Assembly (NCBI RefSeq): GCF_016836705.1
Contig: NZ_JAFCGY010000016.1
Location: 1-64,000 of the forward strand
From: Mesorhizobium caraganae
GTDB lineage: Bacteria; Pseudomonadota; Alphaproteobacteria; Rhizobiales; Rhizobiaceae
Reading direction: 5' to 3'
Length of the DNA: 64,000 nt
The notes beneath the pieces are model-generated. The model saw only the letters and a list, made by a program, of their open reading frames with translations. It searched no databases and had not been told where the DNA came from. Below are positions 36,190 through 44,793 of the stretch, one piece after another; within the stretch, counting starts at the first letter, position 1, and each line of letters starts with the position of its first letter. A program made the translations under genes and the position numbers.

Positions 36190-37083
36190 ATGCATAGCGA
36201 CCAGATGCGCATCGAAATCGACCTCGCACGAGACCTGATCCGCGATCAGTTCCCTCAGTACGAAGATCAGAAGATCGTGCCGCTCGTAACAGCAGGTACC
36301 GTCAACGCAATTTTCCGCATCGGCTCGAAATACGCCGCACGCTTCCCCTTGCGATTGATGGACCAAACCCAATGCACCATCCTGCTGAGGGCGGAAGCGG
36401 CTGCGATGAACGAACTGAAGGAATATTGCCCGTTTCCAACTCCTCAACCGATTGGGCTAGGCAGACCGAGCCCAGCCTACCCCATGCCTTGGCTGGTACA
36501 GAGTTGGATAGAGGGCGAAACGGCGACGCCCAACGGGCTGAGCGGCTCAACAGCCTTCTCACTCGATCTTGCCCGTCTCGTAACCTCGCTTCGCAGGGGA
36601 GATGTGAAGGGGCGACGTTTCGATGGGCGAGGGCGAGGCGGGAACCTCTCAGATCATGACGATTGGATGGAGGTCTGCTTCTCCAATAGTGAAGACCTTC
36701 TCGACGTCGCGCGTCTTCGGCACCTATGGGCTGTCCTACGCGAACTGCCTCCTGCAGGTTCCGAGGTAATGAGCCATAAGGACCTCATCCCGGCAAACCT
36801 CTTGGTACAAGGGCAAAGTCTGGTCGGAGTTCTTGACGGTGGCAGCTTCGGCCCAGCCGATCCGGCGCTCGATCTCGTCGTTGCATGGCACCTACTCGAC
36901 CGTGCCCGTCGGGCAGTCTTTCGCGAAGCCACTCAAGCCGGTGAGTTGGAATGGAGGCGCGGCGCCGCATGGGCTTTCCAGCAGGCGATGGGTCTCGTTT
37001 GGTACTATCGGGTGACCAATCCGACCATGAGTGCTCTGGGGCGGAGCACGATCTCTCGTCTGCTTGAGGATCTCGCAGTCTAG
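36190..37083 (+). CDS. Aminoglycoside phosphotransferase (APH)-fold protein
   Basis: A 297-residue kinase-like protein. The catalytic loop reads SHKDLIPANLLV (aspartate in HxD, with Lys where Gly is usual), and the metal loop VLDGGSFGPADPALDL. The N-lobe segment VTAGTVNAIFRIGSKYAARFP carries the ATP-site lysine or its substitute. This is the APH/choline-kinase family; actual substrate unknown. The ATG at 36190 has GGGAG upstream. Codon usage and GC look lower than in the neighbours, and the gene lies next to the direct-repeat cassette, so it may be acquired. Confidence 0.8.
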   Translation: MHSDQMRIEIDLARDLIRDQFPQYEDQKIVPLVTAGTVNAIFRIGSKYAARFPLRLMDQTQCTILLRAEAAAMNELKEYCPFPTPQPIGLGRPSPAYPMPWLVQSWIEGETATPNGLSGSTAFSLDLARLVTSLRRGDVKGRRFDGRGRGGNLSDHDDWMEVCFSNSEDLLDVARLRHLWAVLRELPPAGSEVMSHKDLIPANLLVQGQSLVGVLDGGSFGPADPALDLVVAWHLLDRARRAVFREATQAGELEWRRGAAWAFQQAMGLVWYYRVTNPTMSALGRSTISRLLEDLAV

Positions 37084-37235
37084 TCCGCGAATTCGGTTTC
37101 AGTATGGCCGCATCTGGCCGGTTCGCTCCCAGCTGACCGACTGCTCCCACTAATCTCAGTTTGTTCGCGTTTATGGGTTCACCGCCTAGCTCGCCGCTAA
37201 ATCGAATGGCGGTTCGAATCGCAGAAGACGTCGGT

Positions 37236-37382
37236 TGTTGCGGATTGTCACGAAACTTGCCGCAGCCTTCAGCAAGGCTGCCTGTTCGCCGTAAGGCTCA
37301 AGCAATTCATGCGCCTGGTCGACGAGGCCGTGCAACTGCTTGCGGGCACGGGCCGCGCCGTGCAGCGCCACCAGCGTCGCCT
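37236..37382 (-). pseudogene. Truncated 3' fragment of farnesyl diphosphate synthase (left direct repeat)
   Basis: The gap 37084-37450 holds no intact gene. On the minus strand 37236-37382 encodes about 48 residues (TLVALHGAARARKQLHGLVD, HELLEPYGEQAALLKAAASF) that match the C-terminus of the full ispA at 40160-41077. The DNA aligns without gaps over 146 bases (37236-37381 with 40165-40310) at roughly 83 % identity by eye. No 5' part or start is present. With ispA it makes a 2,929-bp-spaced direct repeat around the TetR-SDR-MDR cassette. Confidence 0.9.
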
Positions 37383-37450
37383 GACGCGAAGCGAAGCCCT
37401 ATTGTGCTGCGGCCGTCATGATGTTGTCATCCTTGTTGCCGCTCCGATCT

Positions 37451-38035
37451 CTAGGATGCCTTCTCATCCTCACCTGGCTGGATCAGCCTGCGCGCCGCAT
37501 CTGTTCCTGCCGCAAGGATGCGATCCGACAATTCCGTCCCTGCCACCGCGCGGGCCAGTTGAAGCGCGCCGATGAGGGTCGCAAAGACACCCATGGCGGC
37601 GCCTTCCGGATCCCTGGTCTGCGGAAGCGCTGCAGACAACTGGCGCACCAAAACCAGCAAGCGTTCGGTGTAGATTTCGCGCGTTTCGAGCGGCTGACGC
37701 GCGAGTTCCGGCAGCAGCGCGGCATTGGCGCAGCCCGTTCCCGGATTATCCCGATGCTCAGCCGACAGATACGCCGCTATGCCCATCTCCGGACCACCGG
37801 CGGCCAATACCTCGTGCAGTTGCTGCGACTGGGTCTCCAGGGCCGCCACCAGGCTTTCACGCACGAGCTCCGCCTTGGATCGAAAGTGCGGATAGAAGGC
37901 TCCGTTCGTCAGCCCGGCATCGCCCATGATGGTTGCCAGTCCCGACGCGGCGATGCCGTCACCGCGAAAACGCTGCGCGGCGACCTCGACGATCCGATCG
38001 CGGGACGCGTCCTTCCGGCCCTTTTCGTAGCGCAT
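37451..38035 (-). CDS. TetR/AcrR family transcriptional regulator
   Basis: A 194-residue TetR regulator with the N-terminal helix-turn-helix (RDRIVEVAAQRFRGDGIAAS, GLTNGAFYPHFRSKAELVRE), and a C-terminal ligand domain of the LfrR/QacR-like kind. It is divergent from the SDR gene 102 bp away, with two near-identical 14-bp operators in the gap. It probably represses itself and the SDR-MDR pair until an electrophilic or aldehyde-type inducer appears. Confidence 0.93.
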   Translation of the reverse strand: MRYEKGRKDASRDRIVEVAAQRFRGDGIAASGLATIMGDAGLTNGAFYPHFRSKAELVRESLVAALETQSQQLHEVLAAGGPEMGIAAYLSAEHRDNPGTGCANAALLPELARQPLETREIYTERLLVLVRQLSAALPQTRDPEGAAMGVFATLIGALQLARAVAGTELSDRILAAGTDAARRLIQPGEDEKAS

Positions 38036-38060
38036 GGCTGCTATTCCTTTCTGCTATTGC

Positions 38061-38093
38061 ATTATGCTCGTAATGTGGTATTATGATCGTAAT
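38061..38093. promoter_or_regulatory. Tandem TetR operators
   Basis: ATTATGCTCGTAAT (38061-38074) and ATTATGATCGTAAT (38080-38093) differ by one base and each is a near palindrome of the ATTAcgATcaTAAT type. Their centres are 19 bp apart, about two helical turns, as expected for two TetR dimers. They lie between the TetR and SDR genes. Confidence 0.75.
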
Positions 38094-38137
38094 TCAATCG
38101 CCGGCAAAAAGCTAGCCCCATGCATCTGGAGTATCAA

Positions 38138-38953
38138 ATGAGTGCCTTTTCGGGAAGAACCGCAATCGTGACCGGAGCCTCTTCGGGCATCGGCCGTGCC
38201 ACCGCCGAGGCTCTGGCGCGCGCGGGATTTACCGTCTTCGGGACAAGTCGCCGCAAGGTCGGCAACGGCACAGCACAAGTGTCCATGCTGACGTGCGACG
38301 TGACCGATGAGGCCTCGGTGGCAAAACTTGTCGATGAGGTGTTAGCCAAGGTCGGGCGCATTGACCTGCTCGTCAACAATGCCGGCATCGGCTTACTCGG
38401 AGGTGCGGAGGAATCCTCAATCGCCCAAGCTCAGGCGCTCTTCGATGTGAACGTCTTCGGCGTCCTCCGGATGACGAACGCGGTGTTGCCGATCATGCGG
38501 CGTCAAGGAAAGGGCAGGATCATCAACATGAGTTCAATTCTGGGCCTGATCCCGTCTCCCTTCAACGCACTGTATGCGTCGACGAAGCATGCCATCGAAG
38601 GCTATTCCGAATCGCTCGACCACGAACTGCGCACCTTTGGAATCCGGGTGGTGCTGGTCGAGCCCGGCGTTACCCGTACATCCTTCGAAGAGAATGTCAC
38701 CAAACCTGATCGGCTGCTTCCCGTCTACGATTTGGTGCGCCCTCGCATGGAGGCGTTGATGCGGAAATGGGTAGAGAGCGGCGACGCCCCCGACATTGTG
38801 GCAAGTGCGGTGGTGAAAGCCGCGACGGATGCAACACCGCGCAGGCGCTACACTGCTGGAAAACAGGCGGGTCAGGTCCGCTTCCTGCGCCGTTTCCTTC
38901 CTGAATCCGTGGTCGACAAGAGCCTCCGGAAGATCAACGAATTGCCGGTCTGA
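38138..38953 (+). CDS. Short-chain dehydrogenase/reductase
   Basis: A 271-residue classical SDR: cofactor motif TGASSGIG at the N-terminus, NNAG(IG) near residue 85, catalytic Ser in MSSILG and YASTK (YxxxK) near residue 150. The ATG at 38138 follows GGAG; a frame from 38120 is less likely. The TetR operators sit 45-75 bp upstream. An MDR oxidoreductase follows after 105 bp on the same strand, so the pair forms a redox detoxification unit. Substrate unknown. Confidence 0.93.
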   Translation: MSAFSGRTAIVTGASSGIGRATAEALARAGFTVFGTSRRKVGNGTAQVSMLTCDVTDEASVAKLVDEVLAKVGRIDLLVNNAGIGLLGGAEESSIAQAQALFDVNVFGVLRMTNAVLPIMRRQGKGRIINMSSILGLIPSPFNALYASTKHAIEGYSESLDHELRTFGIRVVLVEPGVTRTSFEENVTKPDRLLPVYDLVRPRMEALMRKWVESGDAPDIVASAVVKAATDATPRRRYTAGKQAGQVRFLRRFLPESVVDKSLRKINELPV

Positions 38954-39058
38954 CCCAGGATGAGCTTGCGCAAAGGGGTTCCGTCTACCAGCCTGAACAA
39001 GAGGGGTCGAGGGGTTCCGCCCATGCGGCACATCAATCACTTTCAGAAAGTCACTGCC

Positions 39059-40060
39059 ATGAAGGCATTCGTTGTCGATAAATATAACAAGAAAGGCATT
39101 CTGCGGCTGGCCGAGATGCCGGAGCCGGAGTTGCAGGACAATGATGTCCTGGTTGAGGTCCATGCCGCAGCGGTGAACCTGCTGGATTCCAAGGTTAGGA
39201 CCGGCGAATTCAAGCTCATCCTGCCCTATCGCCGGCCCTTCATCCTTGGCCACGACGTGGCTGGGAGGGTTGTCAGGGTGGGCTCGAAAGTCCGCAAATT
39301 CAAACCCGGCGACGCTGTCTATGCGCGGCCGCGCGACGGTCGGATCGGGACATTTGCCGAATTCATCGCAATCGATGAAGCCGATGTGGCCCTGAAGCCC
39401 GCGAACCTCAGCATGGAAGAAGCGGCTTCAATCCCTCTGGTGGGTCTGACCGCCTGGCAGGCTCTCGTCGAGAGGGCAGGCCTGAAGAAAGGCCAGAAGA
39501 TCTTCATCCAGGCTGGCTCCGGCGGCGTGGGGACATTCGCCATCCAACTGGCAAAGCACCTCGGCGCGACCGTTGCGACAACGGCGAGCGCGGCGAGTGC
39601 CGACCTGGTCAAGGGTCTCGGCGCCGATGTCGTCGTCGACTACAAGAAAGACGACTTCGAGAACGTCTTGTCGGGCTACGACGTCGTCCTGAACAGCCAG
39701 GACGCCAAGACGCTTGAAAAATCCCTGAATGTGCTGAAGCCGGGCGGCAAGCTCATCTCCATTTCCGGTCCGCCGGATCCCGAATTTGCCAGGACGCAGG
39801 GGCTGAACGTGGTGCTAAGGCTCCTGCTGCGCCTGCTGAGCCGCGGTATTCGGACCAAAGCCAAGCGCCGAGGCGTGGGATTTTCGTTCCTGTTCATGTG
39901 GGCGCAAGGTGAGCAGCTGAGCAAAATCACGTCCCTCATCGAAGATGGGGCGATCCGCCCGGTTGTCGACAGGGTCTTTCCCTTTGAAGCGACCAATGAG
40001 GCGCTGGCTTACGTCGAAACAGGACGTGCCAAGGGCAAGGTCGTCGTCAAGGTCAGGTAG
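39059..40060 (+). CDS. NADP-dependent medium-chain oxidoreductase (quinone reductase-like)
   Basis: A 333-residue zinc-independent MDR protein: N-terminal MKAFVVDKYNKKG, the GroES-like domain with FILGHDVAGRVVRVG, nucleotide-binding QAGSGGVGTFAIQLAKHLGA and C-terminal FEATNEALAYVETGRAKGKVV. No zinc cysteines are seen. The start at 39059 has only a weak ribosome site; an upstream ATG at 39023 is possible. It probably reduces quinones or enals with NADPH, downstream of the SDR gene in the TetR-controlled cassette. Confidence 0.9.
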   Translation: MKAFVVDKYNKKGILRLAEMPEPELQDNDVLVEVHAAAVNLLDSKVRTGEFKLILPYRRPFILGHDVAGRVVRVGSKVRKFKPGDAVYARPRDGRIGTFAEFIAIDEADVALKPANLSMEEAASIPLVGLTAWQALVERAGLKKGQKIFIQAGSGGVGTFAIQLAKHLGATVATTASAASADLVKGLGADVVVDYKKDDFENVLSGYDVVLNSQDAKTLEKSLNVLKPGGKLISISGPPDPEFARTQGLNVVLRLLLRLLSRGIRTKAKRRGVGFSFLFMWAQGEQLSKITSLIEDGAIRPVVDRVFPFEATNEALAYVETGRAKGKVVVKVR

Positions 40061-40159
40061 CGCACCCACTTGCTTCGCGGCGATCAAGTGACCCTGGGCA
40101 AAGCAGCGCAAAGCGGACAAATTTCGAGAACGGTGTCAGCTGTCCGATTGGCCAAAAGG

Positions 40160-41077
40160 TTAGCTGTTGCGGATTGCCACGAAGCTTGCTGCTGCCTTCA
40201 GCAAGGCTGCCTGTTCACCGTAAGGCTCGAGCAATTCATGCGCCTGCTTGACCAGCCCATGGAGCTGGCTGCGCGCCCAGTTCGTGCCGTGCAGCGCGAC
40301 CAGCGTCGCCTTGCCGGCGGCAGCGTCCTTGCCGGTCGCCTTGCCCATCTGGCTGGCATCCGCGGTCAGGTCGAGCAGATCGTCGGCAAGCTGGAAGGCA
40401 AGCCCGACCGCCGAGCCGAATTCGGCCAGCCGGTCGCGGTCCTGCGGGGCGGCGCCGGCAATGATGGCGCCGGCTTCGCAGGCGAAGCGGATCAGCGCGC
40501 CGGTCTTCATCGCCTGCAGCCGGATGATGCCGGCCTCATCAGGCCTGTCGCGCTCGGCCTCGAGGTCGAGCGTCTGGCCGCCGACCATGCCGCCGGCGCC
40601 GGCCGCGCGCGCCAGCGCCAGCACCAGGGCTGCGCGCCGCTCCGCCGGCAAGGCCGTCGCCTCATCGGCGAGGATATCGAAGGCAAGCGTCAACAGCGCG
40701 TCGCCGGCCAGGATGGCGGTGGCCTCGTCGAAGGCCCTGTGCACGGTGGGCTGGCCGCGACGCAGATCGTCATCGTCCATAGCAGGCAGATCGTCATGGA
40801 TCAGCGAATAGCAATGCACGCATTCGAGCGCGGCTGCCACGCGCGATGCGGCCTCGCCATCGGCGCCAAAAAGAGCGGCACTTTCCATGACCAGGAAGGG
40901 GCGCAGCCGCTTGCCGCCGTTCAGCACGCCATGCCGCATGGCGGCCATCAGGCGCTCCGGCCGGGCGATCTCGCCGGCAAGCGTGCGGCCGTCGAGCAAC
41001 AGCCTGAGCTCGGTCTCGATCGCCGCCGCCCGCACCAAAAGTGCGGCTTCAAAGGCCATTTGCTCGTCTTTCGTCAT
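40160..41077 (-). CDS. ispA: Farnesyl diphosphate synthase (polyprenyl synthetase family)
   Basis: A 305-residue short-chain prenyl transferase. The first aspartate-rich motif HDDLPAMDDDD is at residues 94-104 and the second, QLADDLLD, at 229-236. GGKRLRP is the isopentenyl-diphosphate-binding segment near residue 54. It condenses IPP with DMAPP/GPP to make FPP and works downstream of ispG in this genome. Its last 146 bases (40165-40310) form the right copy of the direct repeat; the displaced copy lies at 37236-37382. The gene itself is intact. Confidence 0.95.
   Translation of the reverse strand: MTKDEQMAFEAALLVRAAAIETELRLLLDGRTLAGEIARPERLMAAMRHGVLNGGKRLRPFLVMESAALFGADGEAASRVAAALECVHCYSLIHDDLPAMDDDDLRRGQPTVHRAFDEATAILAGDALLTLAFDILADEATALPAERRAALVLALARAAGAGGMVGGQTLDLEAERDRPDEAGIIRLQAMKTGALIRFACEAGAIIAGAAPQDRDRLAEFGSAVGLAFQLADDLLDLTADASQMGKATGKDAAAGKATLVALHGTNWARSQLHGLVKQAHELLEPYGEQAALLKAAASFVAIRNS
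40165..40310. repeat. Right direct repeat (3' end of ispA)
   Basis: Ungapped match to 37236-37381 in the same orientation. The two copies enclose 37382-40164, which holds TetR, SDR and MDR genes. This is the layout left when a segment integrates at the 3' end of a gene and restores it, but no integrase is present. Confidence 0.85.
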
Positions 41078-41207
41078 GGCCGGGAGCGGTAGCCGACACT
41101 CAGACGTTGCGCAAGAAGCCTCGCGCCATTATGCCGGAGGCGGGAGAGTGGCGCGGGTGGGCGGCTTGACGGAACCGATCGTCGATCATGAAACCGAAGG
41201 GCTGGAC

Positions 41208-41915
41208 ATGGCGCGACCGAGGCGCGTGAACCGCGCCGGTCTGAAGCGCCTGGCTCGGCGCTGCCTGGTCGTCGCCGCCGTGCTGGTGGCGATCCCCATT
41301 GTGCTGACCTTCCTTTATTTGCCGTCCTTCGTGCATCCGATATCGACCTTGATGGTGAAGGACCTGGCGACGTTTTCCGGCTACGACCGGCGCTGGGTGT
41401 CGATCGACGATGTGTCGCCGGTGCTGGCCAATTCCGTGATCATGTCGGAGGACGGGCAGTTCTGCTTCCATCGCGGCGTCGACCTTGGCGAGTTGCGCGG
41501 CGTCGTCGACGATGCGCTGGCCGGCGAGGCAACGCGCGGCGCCTCGACCATCACCATGCAGACGGTGAAGAACCTTTTCCTGTGGTCGCGGCCGCTGGGC
41601 TCGGTGCGCAAGGTGGTCGAACTGCCGCTGGCCGTTTATTTCGACGCGGTGATGTCGAAACGGCGGATCATGGAGATCTACCTCAACATCGCCGAGTGGG
41701 GACCGGGCATTTACGGCATCGAGGCCGCCGCCCAGCATCATTTCGGCGTTTCGGCAAAACGGCTGTCGCGGCGGCAGGCGGCATTGCTCGCCGTCTCGCT
41801 GCCCAATCCGATCGCCCGCAATCCGGCCAAGCCCGGTCCGGGTCTGCGGCGGCTGGCGTCGCTCATCGAACGCCGCGCCGGCCGTTCCGGCGCCTATGTC
41901 GGTTGTCTTGATTAG
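41208..41915 (+). CDS. mtgA: Monofunctional biosynthetic peptidoglycan transglycosylase
   Basis: A 235-residue GT51 enzyme that polymerises lipid II into glycan strands. One N-terminal membrane span (about residues 19-38) anchors it. The catalytic glutamate is Glu81 in VIMSEDGQFCFHRGVD, and GASTITMQTVKNLFLW and RIMEIYLNIAEWGPGIYG are the other GT51 motifs. There is no transpeptidase domain. The start at 41208 follows GAAGGGCTGG weakly; the frame is open much further upstream. Confidence 0.95.
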   Translation: MARPRRVNRAGLKRLARRCLVVAAVLVAIPIVLTFLYLPSFVHPISTLMVKDLATFSGYDRRWVSIDDVSPVLANSVIMSEDGQFCFHRGVDLGELRGVVDDALAGEATRGASTITMQTVKNLFLWSRPLGSVRKVVELPLAVYFDAVMSKRRIMEIYLNIAEWGPGIYGIEAAAQHHFGVSAKRLSRRQAALLAVSLPNPIARNPAKPGPGLRRLASLIERRAGRSGAYVGCLD

Positions 41916-42068
41916 GATGAACCGCTGCCGGCTCAAAAAAATTCGCCGCAGTGCTGGCCAAAACGGCGCAGGGCGTGTATAGGCACCCGACTTTCTCAGA
42001 TTATGGCCCTGACGCGGCCCTTTCACGAGGGCTATCGGGGCATTTTGACCATGTAGTGGAGCATATCC

Positions 42069-42251
42069 ATGGCCGTTCCGAAACGAAAAACCTCTCCGTC
42101 CAAGCGCGGCATGCGCCGCTCGGCCGACGCTCTCAAGGCCCCGACCTATGTCGAGGACAAGAATTCCGGCGAAATGCGCCGCCCGCACCACATCGACCTG
42201 AAGACCGGCATGTATCGCGGCCGCCAGGTTTTGACGCCCAAGGAAAGCTGA
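42069..42251 (+). CDS. rpmF: 50S ribosomal protein L32
   Basis: A 60-residue L32: MAVPKRKTSPSKRGMRRSAD and the C-terminal half GEMRRPHHIDLKTGMYRGRQ are typical of the alphaproteobacterial type without zinc cysteines. It is solitary here and followed by a strong terminator at 42279-42306. The common plsX partner is not adjacent. Confidence 0.98.
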   Translation: MAVPKRKTSPSKRGMRRSADALKAPTYVEDKNSGEMRRPHHIDLKTGMYRGRQVLTPKES

Positions 42252-42278
42252 GACCAGCTTTTCGAAGGTCGAATACCC

Positions 42279-42306
42279 AAAAGACCGGCCATTGGCCGGT
42301 CTTTTT
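42279..42306 (+). terminator. Rho-independent terminator of rpmF
   Basis: AAAAGACCGGCC, a short loop, and GGCCGGTCTTTTT form a long GC-rich stem followed by five T. It lies 27 bp after the rpmF stop. Confidence 0.95.
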
Positions 42307-42468
42307 GCGTTTGATGGCCGCCTGGCTGCTTTGCGCCGTTCTCTATGCCAAAGGCCGAACCGTCGCTGGCGATACACGCAGCCGTCGCGGTGCTGTATTG
42401 CGTTGCGTCGCCGCGATTGCGGCTGAAGCACGTGCCTGCACCGTTGGTGGGGCGACAGAGGAAACCGC

Positions 42469-43411
42469 ATGACCAAGCTCACCACAGCGCCGCGCGATGT
42501 GTTTCAGACCTTCGTGAATTTCCCGCTGGTCGAGGATATCGATGCGCTGAAGGCCGATGTCGCCATCATCGGCATGCCTTACGGCAGTCCCTACACGATC
42601 GACGAGCTGATCAACGACTAGACCAACGCGCCGACCGCGGTGCGGCGCGCCTCGCAGCGCATCAGTCTCGGGCTCGACCGTTATGATTTCGACATTGGCG
42701 GGACCCTGTTCGACGGACAGGACGTCAAGGTGGTCGATGTCGGCGATGTCCCCGGCGATGCCGCCGGCGGCCACTACGGGCTGGCCGAAGTAGCGATCCG
42801 CAAGATCCGCGCCGCCGGCGCCTTGCCGATCACCATTGGCGGCGATCACGGCATTCCGATCCCGATCTTCCGCGCGTTTGACGGCGAAGGGCCGATCACC
42901 CTGGTGCAGATCGACGCCCATCTCGACTGGCGCGACAACGTCAACGGCGTCAGGCTATTCCAGCCCGATCCGCCGCGCCTCGGAGATGGCGCATATCGCC
43001 GAGATTTTCCAGCTCGGCATCCGTGGCCAGGGCAGCGCCCGCGTCGAGGAGGTGGAGGCGGCCCGCGCCTATGGCTCCAACATAATCACTGCCAATGAAT
43101 GGCAGGACATCGGCACGGCGGCGCTGCTCAAGCGCATCCCGGATGGCGGCCGCTACTACCTGACCATCGACGCCGACGGCCTCGATCCCGCGGTGATGCC
43201 GGCAGTCGAAGGGCCGGCACCTGGCGGCATCAGCTACCGGCAGACGATCGAGCTGATCAAGGGGCTGTTCGCCAAGGGGCGCGTGGTCGGCATGGACATT
43301 GTCGAGATCGCACCGGCGCGCGACGTCAACGAGATCACATCATTGACCGCCGGCATCATCATCCTCAATGCCATCGGCGCTGCCGTACGCACCGGCCAGT
43401 TCAGGCGCTGA
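42469..43411 (+). pseudogene. Agmatinase/arginase family pseudogene
   Basis: A ureohydrolase of about 314 codons with its active-site motifs still readable (GGDHGIPIP, DAHLDWRD, DADGLDP), but broken twice. A TAG at 42619-42621 sits where NDQTNAPTAVRRAS is expected, consistent with CAG to TAG. Near 42951-42957 the frame shifts: GVR is followed in another frame by GYSSPIRRASEMAHI, fitting a 5-bp loss. After that the frame is open to 43411. Intact members hydrolyse agmatine or a related guanidino compound. Two independent lesions make a true pseudogene more likely than a sequencing error. Confidence 0.93.
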
Positions 43412-43523
43412 GCCGGGTGACACGGTTGTTGCACCCGGTCTTCGACCGTGTTCATGGCTGTTAGCGAAAAATCTTGACGGCGTGCTTGCGGGGCATTCTA
43501 CAGAAGGTGCCCCCATTGTTTAC

Positions 43524-43558
43524 GCAATTCCGGACCGCTCACACTTTCCTGGAATTGC
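43524..43558. repeat. Shortened palindromic repeat, second family
   Basis: GCAATTCCGG and CTGGAATTGC flank a core shortened by about eight bases relative to the copy at 20187-20229. It lies between the agmatinase pseudogene and the membrane protein gene, ending 15 bp before the latter's ATG. Confidence 0.75.
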
Positions 43559-43573
43559 TAGAGGAGACGCCTG

Positions 43574-43975
43574 ATGTTCGGTGCCATCCCGCTGCTGATC
43601 GTGCCCTTCGTGGCCTACAATCTCGGACTCCTCGGAATATTCGGCAGCGGCGACGATCCGTGGGCCACCGAAATCTTCTCATTCCGCATGATGTCTGGCG
43701 GGGTGTTTTCGATGACGCTCGGCGACCTGATGGTGGTGATCGGGCTGATGTTCCTGTTCCTCGAAATGGTGAAATCGGTGCGCACCACGAACGCCTCGAT
43801 CATGGACCATCTGTTGTCGACGCTGGTCTTCGTGGCGTTCCTGGTCGAATTCCTGCTGGTGAAGGGCGCGGCGCACTCCGTCTTCTTCACGCTGATGGTG
43901 ATCGCCCTGTTCGACGTGCTGGCCGGTTTCTCGGTCTCGATGCGGTCGGCGAGCCGGGATATCAACCTGAACTAG
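43574..43975 (+). CDS. Small multi-span membrane protein of unknown function
   Basis: A 133-residue protein with four predicted membrane segments: about residues 5-23, 48-66, 80-99 and 101-119. Between the first two is a loop with GSGDDPWATEIFSFRM. GAGGAGAC lies before the ATG. I do not recognise a family, though the frame, ribosome site and hydrophobic pattern support a real gene. It is convergent with the GlcG-like gene. Confidence 0.8.
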   Translation: MFGAIPLLIVPFVAYNLGLLGIFGSGDDPWATEIFSFRMMSGGVFSMTLGDLMVVIGLMFLFLEMVKSVRTTNASIMDHLLSTLVFVAFLVEFLLVKGAAHSVFFTLMVIALFDVLAGFSVSMRSASRDINLN

Positions 43976-43983
43976 CCGAAGCC

Positions 43984-44415
43984 TTAGCCCGGATCGGCGG
44001 TGAAGCCGGCGGCTTCGATGCCGGCGATGGCGGCGGCTTCGTCATTGTCCGACGTATCGCCCGATATGCCGACGGCGCCGATGACGGCGCCTGACTTGTC
44101 GCGGATCAGCACGCCGCCGACGACCGGCAGGACGCGCCCACCCGAGACGTCGGAAATGCCGGCAACGAGATGCGGCCGCTCCTTGGCGAAGGCCTCGACG
44201 CGGCGCGAGCCCATGCCGATGGCGAGCGCGCCATAGGCCTTGCCGGCCGACATTTGCGGGCGCAGGAACGAGGCGCCGTCCTGACGCTGGAAGGCGACGA
44301 GATGAGCGCCGGCATCGAGCACGGAGACGCCGAGCGGCTTCAGCTTCAGTTCAGCGCCCTTGGCGAAAGCGGTGTCGATGATGTGCTTGGCCTTTTCGAG
44401 GGTCAGTGCGGTCAT
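43984..44415 (-). CDS. GlcG/HbpS family heme-binding-like protein
   Basis: A 143-residue GlcG/HbpS (DUF336) protein. It starts MTALTLEKAKHIIDTAFAKG and shows GVSVLDAGAHLVAFQRQDGA and GGVLIRDKSGAVIGAVGISGDTSDND, the family core. Members are linked to glycolate or propanediol use or bind heme. CAGGAGA lies before the ATG at 44415; a frame to 44442 is not supported. Function here is unknown. Confidence 0.9.
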   Translation of the reverse strand: MTALTLEKAKHIIDTAFAKGAELKLKPLGVSVLDAGAHLVAFQRQDGASFLRPQMSAGKAYGALAIGMGSRRVEAFAKERPHLVAGISDVSGGRVLPVVGGVLIRDKSGAVIGAVGISGDTSDNDEAAAIAGIEAAGFTADPG

Positions 44416-44595
44416 GGCTGTCTCCTGTTCAAAACGCGTCAATCATCGGCCTGACACGCGAGATGCGAAATCCCGGTTGCGGTTGAAATTGCTTCGCGTG
44501 GGAAAGCGGAATGGCAGGCGGTCATAGCGGCGTGCCGTTGACCGGCATCCGGCCGATATGCTCGGCCGCTAGTCTGCCATCGACCATGGGAATCG

Positions 44596-44793
44596 TCAGG
44601 CGATTTTTTTCTTGGCCCGCGCGGGCTTCTTGACCGGGGCGGCGGGTGCGTTGGCGAGGTCTTCGGCTTCCTTGGCGAGGCGCAATGCCCGCAGCTTGTT
44701 GGTCTTGGCCTGGCGGGCGTCGGCCTCGGCGACATACTCCGCCATCGCCTTTTGCCGCACCGTGGCTGCCTCTTCCTGCTTCTTGAAACGCAT
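44596..44793 (-). CDS. Small basic DUF6481-like protein
   Basis: A 65-residue charged protein (MRFKKQEEAATVRQKAMAEY ... VKKPARAKKKIA) with a long helix and a lysine-rich tail. It resembles a small rhizobial family (I believe DUF6481). No good ribosome site is seen at 44793 and the frame is open to 44970, so the start is uncertain. It may bind nucleic acid. Confidence 0.65.
   Translation of the reverse strand: MRFKKQEEAATVRQKAMAEYVAEADARQAKTNKLRALRLAKEAEDLANAPAAPVKKPARAKKKIA

Noticed and set aside
37205..37232. GGTTCGAATC resembling a tRNA T-arm beside the ispA fragment
   Set aside because: Only about three stem pairs fit, and no acceptor stem, anticodon arm or D-arm can be formed around it.
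37382..40164. Cassette considered as an integrative element
   Set aside because: Direct repeats are present, but there is no integrase, excisionase or transposase gene, so only a past event can be inferred.
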